Below, one piece after another: positions 21,495 to 34,200 of a stretch of DNA of 64,000 nt. Below the pieces are notes generated by a model. It made no database searches. It had not been told where the DNA came from and was given only the letters and a program-made list of their open reading frames with translations. A program made the position numbers and the translations under genes. Position 1 is the first letter of the stretch. Every line of letters starts with the position of its first letter. The stretch is from Lampris incognitus. Its lineage: Eukaryota > Chordata > Actinopteri > Lampriformes > Lampridae. The stretch spans positions 19,284,119-19,348,118 of the forward strand of contig NC_079214.1 of the NCBI RefSeq assembly GCF_029633865.1, read 5' to 3'.

Positions 21495-21769
21495 GGATAC
21501 TTAACCTGGTGAGCAAATTCCATAGATGGTACCAAGCTAGTTTTTAATGTGTATTTACCCACAGACATTGAACCTACAATGTTAAAACAAATGGACCAAT
21601 TAAGTTGCATCTGAGGGTCAAGACAAACCAAACAATTACGCCTGATATCCACCATCCCATTGTGTGCTCAAAATGCAGTGTCATTCTCGGTCAGAGGTTC
21701 ACAGCTTTTGGTCAGGCAAATACTTCTTGTTGTCATGAGTGCTGAGTATACTTTGAGGTGGGTGTTTTA

Positions 21770-22190
21770 TTTGGATTTCCCCCATTTTTCTTCCCAGTTC
21801 TACCCAGCCAATTACCCCACTCCATTCCGGTTGCTGCTCCACCCCCTTTGCCAATTCGGGGAGGGCTGCAGACTACCACATGTCTCCTCCGATAAATGTG
21901 AAGTCGCCAGCTGCTTCTTTTCACCTGACAGTGAGGAGTTTCACCAGGGGGACGTAACGTGTGGGAGGATCACGCTACTCCCCCCAGTTCCCCCTTCCCC
22001 CGGCCTGATCAGAGGAGGTGCTAGTGAAGTGACTGGGACACATACCCACATCTGGCTTCCCACCCGCAGACAGCGCCAATTGTGTCTGTAGGGACGTTCG
22101 ACCAAGCCGGAGGTAATACGGGGATTTAAACCGGCAATCCCCGTGTTGGTAGGCAATGGACTAGACCGCCACGCTTACCCAGACCCCCGG
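21770..22190 (-). mobile_element. family A SINE
   Basis: Same structure as 11385-11806: tail 'cccagttctacccagccaattacccc' on the left and tRNA-like head on the right. The B-box region has decayed to 'gatttaaaccgg', so this copy is older or damaged. No gene was seen from 22191 to 22780. Confidence 0.78.
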
Positions 22191-22784
22191 TGTTGTGTAA
22201 TATTAATGGAGTCTGACATCTCAGAGACTGTAGCTATAAACAAAAAAAACACAGGAAGCTTTTTATGTGTCTGATCCCACATTTTACTGAGCAGGGTAAA
22301 AGGGTTTTCGGGTACTCTGGTCTCTCCACAAGGGACTCACTGCAGAGTGACTTAAAACTGACAGATCGGATTTCAATTAGGAAATTACTTTCTGCTCTTA
22401 TAAGGAATCTGGAAATTACTCTATTGGGTACTGGATCCGCACTAATTGAATCATGTCTTTTGATTATATTTGATCTTAATGGATTCTATTTTTACACAAA
22501 TTCTGTTGTTAGTGCATGTGACTATTTAAGTACACTTTTTAAATAAACTATTATGTGGGCTTTTGTCAGTGACATTGATGTGTGTTTGTAATTCCTGCCT
22601 TCTTGGCATTGTCGCTTGCAAAAGAAATTGCTAATCTTAATTAGAATGTTTGATAAGAATATAAAAAGAAAATTTAAAGTAATATACACTATATGTATAA
22701 TATTCTTCACATTAAAACAAAATATATTATATATTTTAAAGAGAGACGTACCAAAAGATGTTATCCTGCTTTGAGGCCAGTTAA

Positions 22785-22790
22785 TTTAAT
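22785..22790 (-). terminator. wdr93: candidate wdr93 poly(A) signal (ATTAAA)
   Basis: ATTAAA on the minus strand lies about 95 bases after the wdr93 stop codon. It is a common variant signal; no cleavage evidence can be seen. Confidence 0.3.
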
Positions 22791-22884
22791 GCAGAAGAAA
22801 CACACTGATTGACAGAGGAGCCAGGGTGCATTTCATATGCTTTAGTCCCAACAGCAAATAGTACAAATGATTTGCGAGGACTGA

Positions 22885-23044
22885 CTAGAGAGAATGTTCA
22901 GTAAATACAGAGAACACCATGGGGCTGAGAAACACTGTGGCGACATTGTGAAGGAAATGATGAAGTCTTTGTGTGGTGGATCCAAGGCAATCAAAAAGTA
23001 GATCACCTTCACTTGCATTGAATCTATCATTCATCCTCTCCAGT
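22885..23044 (-). CDS. wdr93: wdr93 last coding exon
   Basis: Acceptor AG is at 23045-23046 (minus). The exon codes [20 protein letters not shown]...TEHSL and ends with TAG at 22885-22887. The first codon (AGA) is split 2+1 with the previous exon. Confidence 0.72.
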
Positions 23045-26000
23045 CTCTAAAAAGAAACCCATTTTTCTTTGAAATGAAGCTTTTTTTGCACAGATGTAGT
23101 CTCTGGAAACTTATGCATCTTGGCTGGCAGTGTTGCTGTCGTGTTTCTTTCTGGCCCGTTGGACCGTCACAGTGTGCTCCTGGAGCTGGCTCCATGTATG
23201 AGTCACCGCTTTGTTCCTTTCATCCCCAGACAACACTCTTCACATTATACAAAAACAACAACAAAAAAAGATGTGAGCACTTCATACATTTCTATAGCTG
23301 TTGTTTGTGGTTTGCCAGTTTGAGCTAGGAATCAACAGACAGGGAAAAATCACGAAACCCATCTGTTGTGCATTGTAGATAAATATGGACATCAGTTGGC
23401 AAACATAACATTTTCAAATGGAGAGGTGAGGGAATAAAGTCACTGAGAATGCAAACCTTTGCTGGAGGTAGAGATTGCAAGCTTCCTCTAATGTGGCAAA
23501 ACTCATCCCTTTTTGTTGGCTTGGGAGGCCTGGAAGTTCAGCTATGTACGGCTTAGTGATGGGATGCTCTCCAAAATGGAAAGCGAAGAGTTGATTCTGG
23601 CAGTCCGCTACCATAGTGGCGTTGTTGCTGGGGAGCTCATCACCTGAAGAAAAAATGCAAATTAAGGAATTGATTACTTGTTGGCCTAATTTGGGCATTT
23701 AACTCATGTACTTACAAATTCAACTCATGTAAACTTTAAAAAAAAATGTATGAATGAATAAATTAATCCTAAATAAACGAATCCAGTCAGACTCTCAACA
23801 GACACCCTAGTATCATTGATATGTCTATCAGTGGTTTGTTCACAAAATTTTGATCTGAGTATCAAAATGCCTCTTGGTCTATTTCTAAGATCAGTTCTCT
23901 GTATGCGAGCATGAGTTAAGAGTAATGTGTTGTGAATTAACCTTGTATGAATAGACATTGCTGTTTAGTGTCCAGGGTGTAAACAGGATCCCAGGGAGTT
24001 GCAAGCTGATGAGTAATGGGAGGACTCAAATAGCACACAGTTGTTTTGTTGAGGACATCTTGGAGGAAGATTTTTCCATTTTTTTGTATCACAAGAATCT
24101 GATAAACCAAAAAGACAAATAGGACAGCAGAGACCAAATGGACAGAATAGACTTTTTTTTTTGCAATACTGGAACTTATAGACAGCATTTTCTTTTTGTG
24201 CTATATTAAACCACCTATTGCACGAGTGACTGCTGAAACACACAGCAACATAAATAGGCAAGAACATCATCCAATGAAAAGCCAATTTTGAGAAGCAACA
24301 ACATGATTGTCTCTTACCAAGCCCTGCAGGAAAGGCACTGATGCAATGACTGTGGGGAGACCTCCAGAGTCACGTGGCCTGCGAGGTAAAGAATACAGGA
24401 TGTGTGAATCTATTTGTAGGAAAAATGCAGGTGTTTCTAACTACACTTGTGAAAAATAGCTGCCATGAACTGATTTGGTCCAATTTGTTCTCCATGATTT
24501 TATTTTCCACGAAAAATCCTCTCTTGAAGATGAGATTGGTAATGTATGCATTAAAAACAACGGGGAGGAGAAATAATGAAATACTGAGGACTGTTGAATA
24601 TGTTTGCAGATGATAGTGATAAAAATGATTTTACAATGACAAATTCGGTCTGCAAACAGTACAATAATGGCAATGTGATACAGGCTTTCATGTAATAATC
24701 TGGTGACCTTTCAGTGAGCTGCACAGCACTAGACCCTGCTCGGCGACCCGTGGTGAGAATGTGGATTGCTCCACTCTTACATGTCACCAAAAGGTGGACT
24801 TGAGCTGCTGTGAGAAGCTGAGAGCATAGGGACTCCTCATCTGACACAGGCTTGCAATCAACAAACAGCATCCTGGTGAACGTGCTGTCAGCTTCTGACA
24901 CTAAGACAGCAGACAGCGGGAGCCCTTAAGGAAAAAGAGAGAGTGATAAAAAGAGTCATTCCAACAACTGAAAACTCGCCCATATCAGAAAACTTCAATG
25001 AACACAGATGGCTGCAATACTTCTGGCAGCTTTTCAACTCAAGTGTCTGCGTGGGTGGGGAGGTGTATCTGTGTGGCTTTTCAGAAATTAGATCTAGCCT
25101 CATTATTGCTTATCAGCTGAGTTTCTCTCAAAGGGATCCTAAAAATACCTCATTGCTAATTGAAAGTGGAAACTAGACAGAATTCAGTGAGCCGTGCTTT
25201 GATGTGCACGCAAGTGTTGGTGTGGTATTTAATAAATAATAATACAGGCACAACTCCCTATGTTATTATATATAGATACTGGGAATTGGATGACTGGCTC
25301 TGCAGCGTTTGTCTGGTTTGCTAGATGGCAATGTTAATTGAGAAAATTTCGCGCTGCTGTTATAATTGGAAGTAAACTGAAAAGCAACAATGGCTTGTTA
25401 GCAGTTTACCAAGAATAGCAGGAATCCCAGAGAATGTAAAAATCAGGTGGATACAACAGTGAAAAATGGACAGCACCTTTCATCCTTAGACCCTCAATTT
25501 GTATGAAGGAAAAATGCTACACGAAAAAAAAAGCCTTTTCTGAAAAAAAAGAAAAAAAAAAGAAAAAAGGAGCTGTCCATCTATCTGCTGGGGGTTTAGA
25601 GCTAACTAGAAAGACTACCTTAACTTTGTACTGAGATTGAGATCCTCCCAGGGAGAAGGTATTGCAATTAAGCATCAACAAAGCTAGTCAAACCATAATG
25701 AGAATAGGTAGGTTTTTAATTTAGATCTGAAGAAACCTAATGAAGAAATCAACCCCTTTGATGTCAGAGGATTATTTATTCAAAGAAAAGGGGCGTGGTA
25801 AGAAGATGTTCCGCAACCTGTTGAGTTCTTTTCTGGCTCTGGTACCTGCTTTGCTTTGTCTTTATATAGCCTCAATAAAAAACACTCACGCTTAGTTGAA
25901 TAATTTAGTATATTATTTTTAATATATTGATTGTATAGTGAAATACTAAATACTAACTTATTGTAGAGCGAAATCAAAAAGCATAGTCCTAAACTAATTA

Positions 26001-28217
26001 TGAGCTCGCCAACAACTATTTCTAAATTGACCTGAGACAAAGTAATATTTCTACAGCGTCTAGACAATATTGTAATCATATGGAACTTAGTTTACAGGCA
26101 AACCATGAACAGACTACTATTCTGTAGGGTGGATGACAAACATGACAAACAAGCCTGATAAACAAGCGGACAACATTTTGTGAAACTAAGATGTAAATAC
26201 AATAGACTAGAATAAACTAGCCTAGACTTGACCAGAATAGATAAAACTTTACTGTCCAACCAAGTCTGGAAATTTGTCTTTGGTCTCATCTCAGGCAAAC
26301 CCCAACAATAAAGGCAGTAAACACAATTTTAAACCTTATCAAAAACATATAGACAGTGAATAGCATTTAAAAAAAAAAAATTCCCCCTTTGTTCTCCGCA
26401 GTTATACCCAGCCAATTACCCCACTCTTCCGAGTCGTCCTGGTCGTTGCTTTACCCCCTCTGCTGATCCTGGGAGGGCTGCAGACTACCACATGCCTCCT
26501 CCGATACATGTGGAGTCGCCAGCTGCTTCTTTTCACCTGACAGTGAGGAGTTTCGCCAGGGGGACGTAGCGCGTGGGAGGATCACTCTATTCCCCCCAGT
26601 TCCCCTCCCCCCTGAACAGGCACGTCGACTGGCCTGAGGTGCTAGTGCAGTGACCAGGACACATACCCACATCCGGCTTCTGACCCCCCGACATGGCCAA
26701 TTGTGTAAATAGCATTATTAAAACCATACATAACACACATAGATATACACAGTTCATATGACGTTTGTTCATTAAACTTCCTGTGTTGGGGGACACAAGA
26801 TCTCTTACAGATGTTGTCTTATCAATGTACTACTGTAAAGCATCTGGCGTTGCATCGTTATAGCCAGCTTATATTAGTAGAACAAAAAGTTGTTGAAATA
26901 CCATAATGTGATATTAATGCCTACTCTCAAAAGAAAGTATCATTAAGCACGGGCCCGGAGATAACGTCTGTCTGCACCACAGCCGGGGCTCTCCAGTACA
27001 GAGACACGATGATAACAATGGTAATTGAGGGGAACAACCCATTTATTAAAAACAAGCACTTGTTAAAAAAAACAAAGACAAGATGTCTTGCAGAGTCTTT
27101 GTTGAGAGCTAGGCGGGTCCTTCGTCACTACGGCTTTAGCTCTCTCCCTGTCCCTGGTGTGTCTTTGTTTTGGGTGTGAAGACATTTTATCTGCCCTGAG
27201 TTAATTAGACTAACTCAGTATGGCTGGTTCATACCCCGCTCCTCCACAATGCCATTTCCATCTTCAGAATGCAGGTCTCATAGCCCACTTTAGTCAAACA
27301 CTAATACAATAAAACGTGTTTTCTTAGGTCTGCAGCTCCTTTGTATAGTCGGTTTAGTCCTAAAATTCATTATTTGCAAATTGTCCAAGCAAAACCGAGC
27401 ACAACTGCTCCTACCAGGTGAGATTGGGGGTGTGTATTTTTACTTGGAAGGTGATGGTGGTGGTGGTGGGGTTTAATTGAGTCTGGAGGTTGGAGGGAGC
27501 GTCTGCTTGTCCGTGCGTGTGTTATCCATGCAGTATAATTTCTATGCTCACAATTACACATATTTCATGTACTAAGGGCTTCCAAAGACTTGCATTTGGT
27601 ATTCATACAGACCTGTGAAGAAATAGCAGTAGAAAGAGTAGTACAGGAGAATAAAAATGCAAACAGGAACTGACAGCTCGGACAAATCAGTTTAATGCCA
27701 AAATGTCCAGTTGAAACAAATGCCTTGGAAACGTGTAGAGTTTAGCTGCCAAGCAGCTCCTTCCCAAAGGACCCTTAGATTTGCTTATGTTTGCCATAGC
27801 TGTACGGTGACCATAAGCAAACATATCCTCTGATGTAAGTACTCTGAGACAGAACACAACTTTAAGAGGCGAAGCTTCACTAAAACCAACAGCCAAATAA
27901 GGCTTTTTAAATGTAGCAGATATTATACTGGTTTGACCAAAAAAAACAAGCATATAAGGACAATAGTTATATGCTTCATTAAAGGAAACCCTCAATGGCA
28001 GGGAAAGTGCTCAACAAACAAGGAGCAAAATAATCCAGTGATTCAAGTAACTCTTTAATAGACAGTACAAGCATGTTTCATGCTATATACAATCATCAGC
28101 TGTCACTAGTCACTACTTGGGAATTTTGCCAGGACATATTCCCAAAACCATCAATGGTGTTATAAGTGCTCAACTAATGAGGAGCGGAGCGGAATATTCC
28201 GCTGCTCATTAGTATTG

Positions 28218-28295
<78 letters not shown>

Positions 28296-31200
28296 ATAGA
28301 TGTAGGAAAAAAACAAGCCTGTTTTGTGCGTCATGCACTCATCAGCTGCCAAGTTGGCTATACAACAAAGAAAAGGAAAAAAAACAGCGAATAAATGCTA
28401 TGTTGCCTCGCACCACGCCCCTAGTTGTGGTACACAGCAACCAATGGGAGGATAGGAAACATTTGAAAAATAACACCAGGAACATTACAACCAATGAGGG
28501 AGGGACTGGGGCTCGTTTTGAAAAAGTAAAGGCTTAAAAGGCCGGTGCAATGCACACACGTTGAAGTGAGTTACCCCCTTCAATGTGAAGTGCTTTGGAT
28601 GCCTAGAAAAGTGCTATATAAATGTAATGATGATGATGATGATTATTATTATTATCGAATGCGGAATAGATATTATATTTCACATTCTATTTTTCTTAAA
28701 TGAACGGCAGAACAGGAGAGCCGAGCACATAATTCTCTCCCTGCCAGTACATAGCCTCTCCAACAGCAAGCCCTGTGTAGTGCCTCCTCGTGGCAACACA
28801 TGGTAACTGGGTACACCTCGGACCCTGGCTGAACTACAAGGGACTCGGAGGAGGTCTGGGCCCCTAGACATGTGGTACACATGCCCACCGGTGTGTGGAT
28901 ATTCCCTGATGCCCACCAACCAGCCCCCAGCTATGGGTTAAATAGTGCCACTGCCTAGTGGATACCTCGGGAGTGGAATAGGCTAGGTAAACCCCTACAG
29001 AAAATCACTGTCTACAGTGGTGTTGTTTTTTGTTTTTCTTGCCCTTTTGTATCTGTTTAAGTGGGAGAGTACTGCTGGCATCGTGTTTGGCTGCCGTTTC
29101 TCCCTCTTGTAGCCCCCCTCCACCTTCCTATCCATCCCTGTATGTTTGTGGTATGTTTATCTGTTTCACCCCATTTATGGTAAAGTGACTTTGAGTGTTA
29201 GAAAAGCACTGTATAAGATTGATTTATTATTGCTATTATTATAAATAATTACTCCTTTTGGCTCTTCGGATTGTAATTATTTAAGATAATTAGATTATAG
29301 GCAATTTTTGCCATAGATATGAAGATGACTATGTATTGGAAATCACTTTCATGGCTCCTTCACTTTTTTCTTGGACGTTCACCATTTTCCTGGACAGAAT
29401 ACGGCAAAAAGCAACAAGACAGATGGGAAAAGGATGACATATGGCTCAGATCAGAGATGAAACTCAAATGATCCTCTTGGGAAGATTAACCATAGTCATG
29501 ACAAATAAATGCATTGGAACTATGACAAATCTAAATCAAATAATCCTTTACAGACTTAAAACTAAATGTTGATGTGCTACTTCACATTGCTGCCTGTTCC
29601 CAATAAGAAAAAAGAACAAATTTAGAGAGAAAATGAAGTTGCTAAGACGGATTTGAAACCAACTTCCTTTAAATTGATGGTATGCACTTTGACCCACCAA
29701 ACCAAAGCGCCAACCAATTATATTTTCTGAACCCAATCCAAACTTTGTAAATAGCTTAAATGTTTAATGAGATCTGGGTTTTTAAAAAAAAAACTGAATC
29801 CATCCTTTAAACTACAATGGGAGTCAGAGTTAATAAATTCTCAGTATTATCTAACCCATACAGCAGACTGGTAAGAGTTGTGCAGATTGCATACTCACTG
29901 ACAGCTCACCTAGTAGCCTGTCCCAAACGGTCACCAGAGCATCGTCAAGACCCAGAGCTATGTATCGGGTGCAACTACTAACAGCAGAACAGAGGATTTC
30001 CTGCGCATTTGGCCACAACACATCTGGTTTAGGAGCTGCATCTAAAGAAAGAAAAGAGAAAGCACATTGTAAGATGCTAACCACTTATGTGTGTGTGTGT
30101 GTGGGGGAAGGAACACAACAACTATTAACAACAGACTGCTGATAATTTACCCCCCAAACTGGTTACTTTTTTGAGATGCGAGAGAACCTCCCACAAAATA
30201 ACCCTTCAGGAAATACTTTTTTTTTTTTACCAGGTTTATCCTTCTGTACTCTGCACAGCGAATATTGGAAAAGATTATGGCTGCCACTCCACCATACACA
30301 GAGGGCAACAGCTATACCTGCTGAGGAAAGGTTGAGAAAAAAGAAGACATTCAGAAGACCACCACCACTCACTACAGGTGGATAAATACATTTAGAATTA
30401 ATGAATAGTGGTTCATAAAATAGATCAGGGAATTTAATAAGCAGGGCTATACCTTGCAATCACAGTGGTATCAATGAAAAAAAGCAAAACCTATTTTCTA
30501 TCTTCGAAATGCATAAACCTTCATGCAAGTAGAAACAGTACTGATGAAGTTCTATGAGACTCAGGGGGCAGTGTGTTGTTGGGAATAGGAATGTTAGCAA
30601 AAAACTTGGCCGCTTGGCACCAGCTGACACCAAAGGTCATCTAGCTTCATGGGTGCTGTACTGTAATTATCTTCTCGTTGAAGGGGGACAAACAAAATGA
30701 GTGCTTCTGAACAGCAGAAAATAATTTACTAAAGTGGATACAATGCAAATTACATGTAGGGAAGGAGGCAGTTAGTATACACAGAATGACAGCCCTATTA
30801 TAAATGATAACATGTCCACTTAATTCAGCATTAAAATTTTAAACACTGGGACACCATTACCCCATCCCACCAACTCTGACCCATGACAAACCTGGTTGGG
30901 GTTTGGCTTCGCTGAGACCAGCAGATAAACCACACGGCAGAAGGAAGTGCTTAGTGCAATGACTAGAAAAGACAAAAGAGTTCAAGTTGTGGGAGAAATA
31001 TTCAGTTAAAATTATATTCCATAAAACCTGTACAAGTAAAAAAGTCTGTAAAAGTCATTTTACATGTAATAGTTTTAGGGACATATTTAACGTGAGACCA
31101 ATTTAATAGTTGAAGCACCTTTGTAAATGAAATGCTTGCTTTGCCATTATCTTACAGTGGCTATACACTCAACACTAAAAGACAGCATTTTCTGTAACAA

Positions 31201-34200
31201 CACTTATTACACGTGCTTAAAATTTAGACTATAACTGCTGTGGCTATTGACTGTAATATTATTACATCCTCATTATTACATTATTCAAAACTAAAATCAA
31301 CCGTCTGCATTTTATTCGTCAACTTCAAAAGATAAAATGCATTAAAAATAGAGTAAAAGGCAGTAGGTGAGGATAAATATTGATATTATATTTGAAATCT
31401 TTAGTGTACCTTGGGCTCTTATCTATTTCTTTTGTTTTGCCATTGTTCACACTAAGGTATTTCCTGTATGTAGATCTAAACACAGCATCCTGTTCCTCCC
31501 ACTGATGACTGCTGATCATGTGGTTCTGCCCAGAACGGATCACATGGCCACCGTTGGTCTTCTGCAAGACCTCACATGGGCTTCTCAATGTTGTCCCTGC
31601 AAAACAGATTCTAGTGTTGGGATATTGAGATTGCTTTGCTCTCAGTAGGCACCAACAGTCTCATTTGTCTGAAAATTGTGTGCCATATTACAACATGCAT
31701 GCGCGATAATCCAGTTAAGAAAATCAAAGAAAGCTGAATCAGTTCTGGACACAACGTTTATTGAGATACGTTTCATCATTCATCTAAGTGACCTCTTCAG
31801 TCTAATCTGATTGCAGGTATCCCCACCCTTATAAACAATACAGCTGCATAACGACCGAAAACAACGATCCGTTTCATAAGCAAATAGGCATGACCATTAA
31901 CTAGTTTCACTGGCCATGTGTACTAGTCACAGATGATTTGGGAATGTTTGCAATCACAGCATTGTAAAACGGCGGGATAAACTCTTAGGCCCCCTCTTTG
32001 ATTCAGGGATGGTCGTTGCCTCTTCACATGGATGGCCTCTTTTACATATGAAACCGATCGTTGATTTCGGTCGTTATGCCACTGTATTGTTTAGAAGGGT
32101 GGGGATACCTGCAGTCAGTTTAGACCGAAGAGGTCACTTAGATGAGTGATGAAACGTCTCTGTCAATAAACGTCGTATCCAGATGAGCTGATTCAACTTT
32201 CTTTGAGATATTACATTAACTGTTATTTTTTAAAAGAGGGAAGAGAAAGGGAAAATTCTGTCTGAAGTATTTTAAACAAGAGATACAGTCAACAGTTTAC
32301 AGTGCTACAGTAATGAATATTTCTAAGCACAATGTAGTTTTTAGCGAATATCCGATAACCAATAATTTCCACGGTCATTTTGGCCGACATCAGCACTGAT
32401 ATCGATTTTTTTCTATTCCATTGCAATACAACCGTGGTTCCACCAGTGGAGATTTCCTAATATTATACTGTTACTATGCAGAGCTCTAGAAAACACTGCT
32501 TTTTTTTAGTACCTGTCCTGATTTGTTACTAAACACTAAACTGAACACTGTTTCCAGGTGCCTGCATTCACCGAGGGAGATGAGCACAAATTACTTCAAC
32601 TTCATTGAGAAAACATGTAACAATTGCTTTGGCCTAACATTTTCAAACATCTTTGCTCTTACATTTTTCTTGAAAGTTTATCTGTAAAATGCCGATGCTC
32701 ACACGGTTGCTTCAAGAGAAAGCAGTTTTTCATAAATATTAAAAGGAGGAAATCTGCTCCCTTCAGTCATACCAAAAGGCTTTGTCACGTTTTTTTTTGA
32801 AACGTACATAAAATTTGATACCAACTTTATCTACACAGAGTAGGTTAGCGAGTTTTTACTCTCATATTACATCACATATCACGTGACGGTGCCGCGGCAG
32901 CGTTATTATTTTTCCCACCTGGATTCCGGGAAGACCCGCCCCCACTCTATCTCTGATTGGCTAACCCTATCCCTAACCCCACCCTAACCCTAACCTTAAC
33001 CAACCTAACCAACGGAGGCAACGAGTACTAGCCAATCAGAGGCAGAGTTCCCGGAATGCGGGTGCGGAAAAAAACAAGCGCCGCGGCACGATCTTCTCGG
33101 GGTAAATATTTTCCCGGCTAAGGCCCTCTTGTCGCATGTTTAGCGCATAAATAGGTAGCTAACGTTCTGCCCGTTTAAAAAGATCGCGAAACAGCCTTTG
33201 TGGCAAAATAACGTTAATATTATATTCTATTTTTTATAGATAATGAAAATAGTATTGTTAGTCAGTTTGTTAGTCAGTCTATGTCCTGGCTAAATTACTG
33301 CAACGTATATAATACGTGAAATTCTGTATGTAGCATTCGCTGCCAATCAGAGGACGCAATAACTTAATAACCAATCAATCGCTTGTTGCTGTGTGGCGTC
33401 ACGAATCACTATGTTAACACTGGGTATAAATAAAGCTGACAAAACTCTAGTCAGAAAGGCACGAACTGAGGAAGCCTCTTGGATGAGGGCGAAACGTCAT
33501 CACGGATATATACCAAGTCCAGTTGCACTTGATTCAACTCCTTTGGATAACCATGACCTGGATGACTGAGAACATTCACAGACTTAATGGGTTTTAGGGT
33601 GATTTGAGGAGATTCAGATTGTTGAGATTTGATAATGCTGAGATTTGAGACTTCAGACTGAGGAGATCCAGGCTCGCCGATTCTATAATGATAGCTTTCG
33701 GTTTGATAATAACTTGATTACAGACAGACTTATACGGACCGATTTGTGAGTAAAGACAGCTTTCGAGGGAAGATCTCAGGGACAAGATCTTGAGCGTAAG
33801 TAAACGTTACTGAATTGTATGAATGAATTAACGTTAATCTTAGTTATGATAGCTCGCTTGGACTAAGCTAAGTAACGTTAATGTTCACGTTTTGCTGTCG
33901 TAGCTAACGTTAACATAACTTTATATTGGCTTGTTAGCTTCCCTTCATATCTATTGTCTCTGATCTAGCTAATTTAGCTAGCCGACTAACGGTTAGCTGT
34001 CTAGTTTTTACCAGTTTTGGACAAATGAGAAACACGAATCAGGGTAAAAGGTCTTGATAACTTGGCTAGCTGGCTAACGGTTAGCTGGCTAGCTGTTAGT
34101 GTTACCACGTTATCTAGCTAACGTTAACTCTACTCGTGTTTTCTTAATTACCGACCTAGCTTGCTGGCTTCCCCGGAGATCTAAAGTGAGCTAACTTACT

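Noticed and set aside
27687-27995. Extra wdr93 exon in the 25-30 kb intron
   Set aside because: The 29910-30041 and 24708-24924 exons already join in frame (LLG/LPLSAV); no similarity recognised.
32955-33000. Interstitial telomere (CCCTAA repeats)
   Set aside because: Only a few irregular units, inside a MITE that recurs at 42.36 kb.
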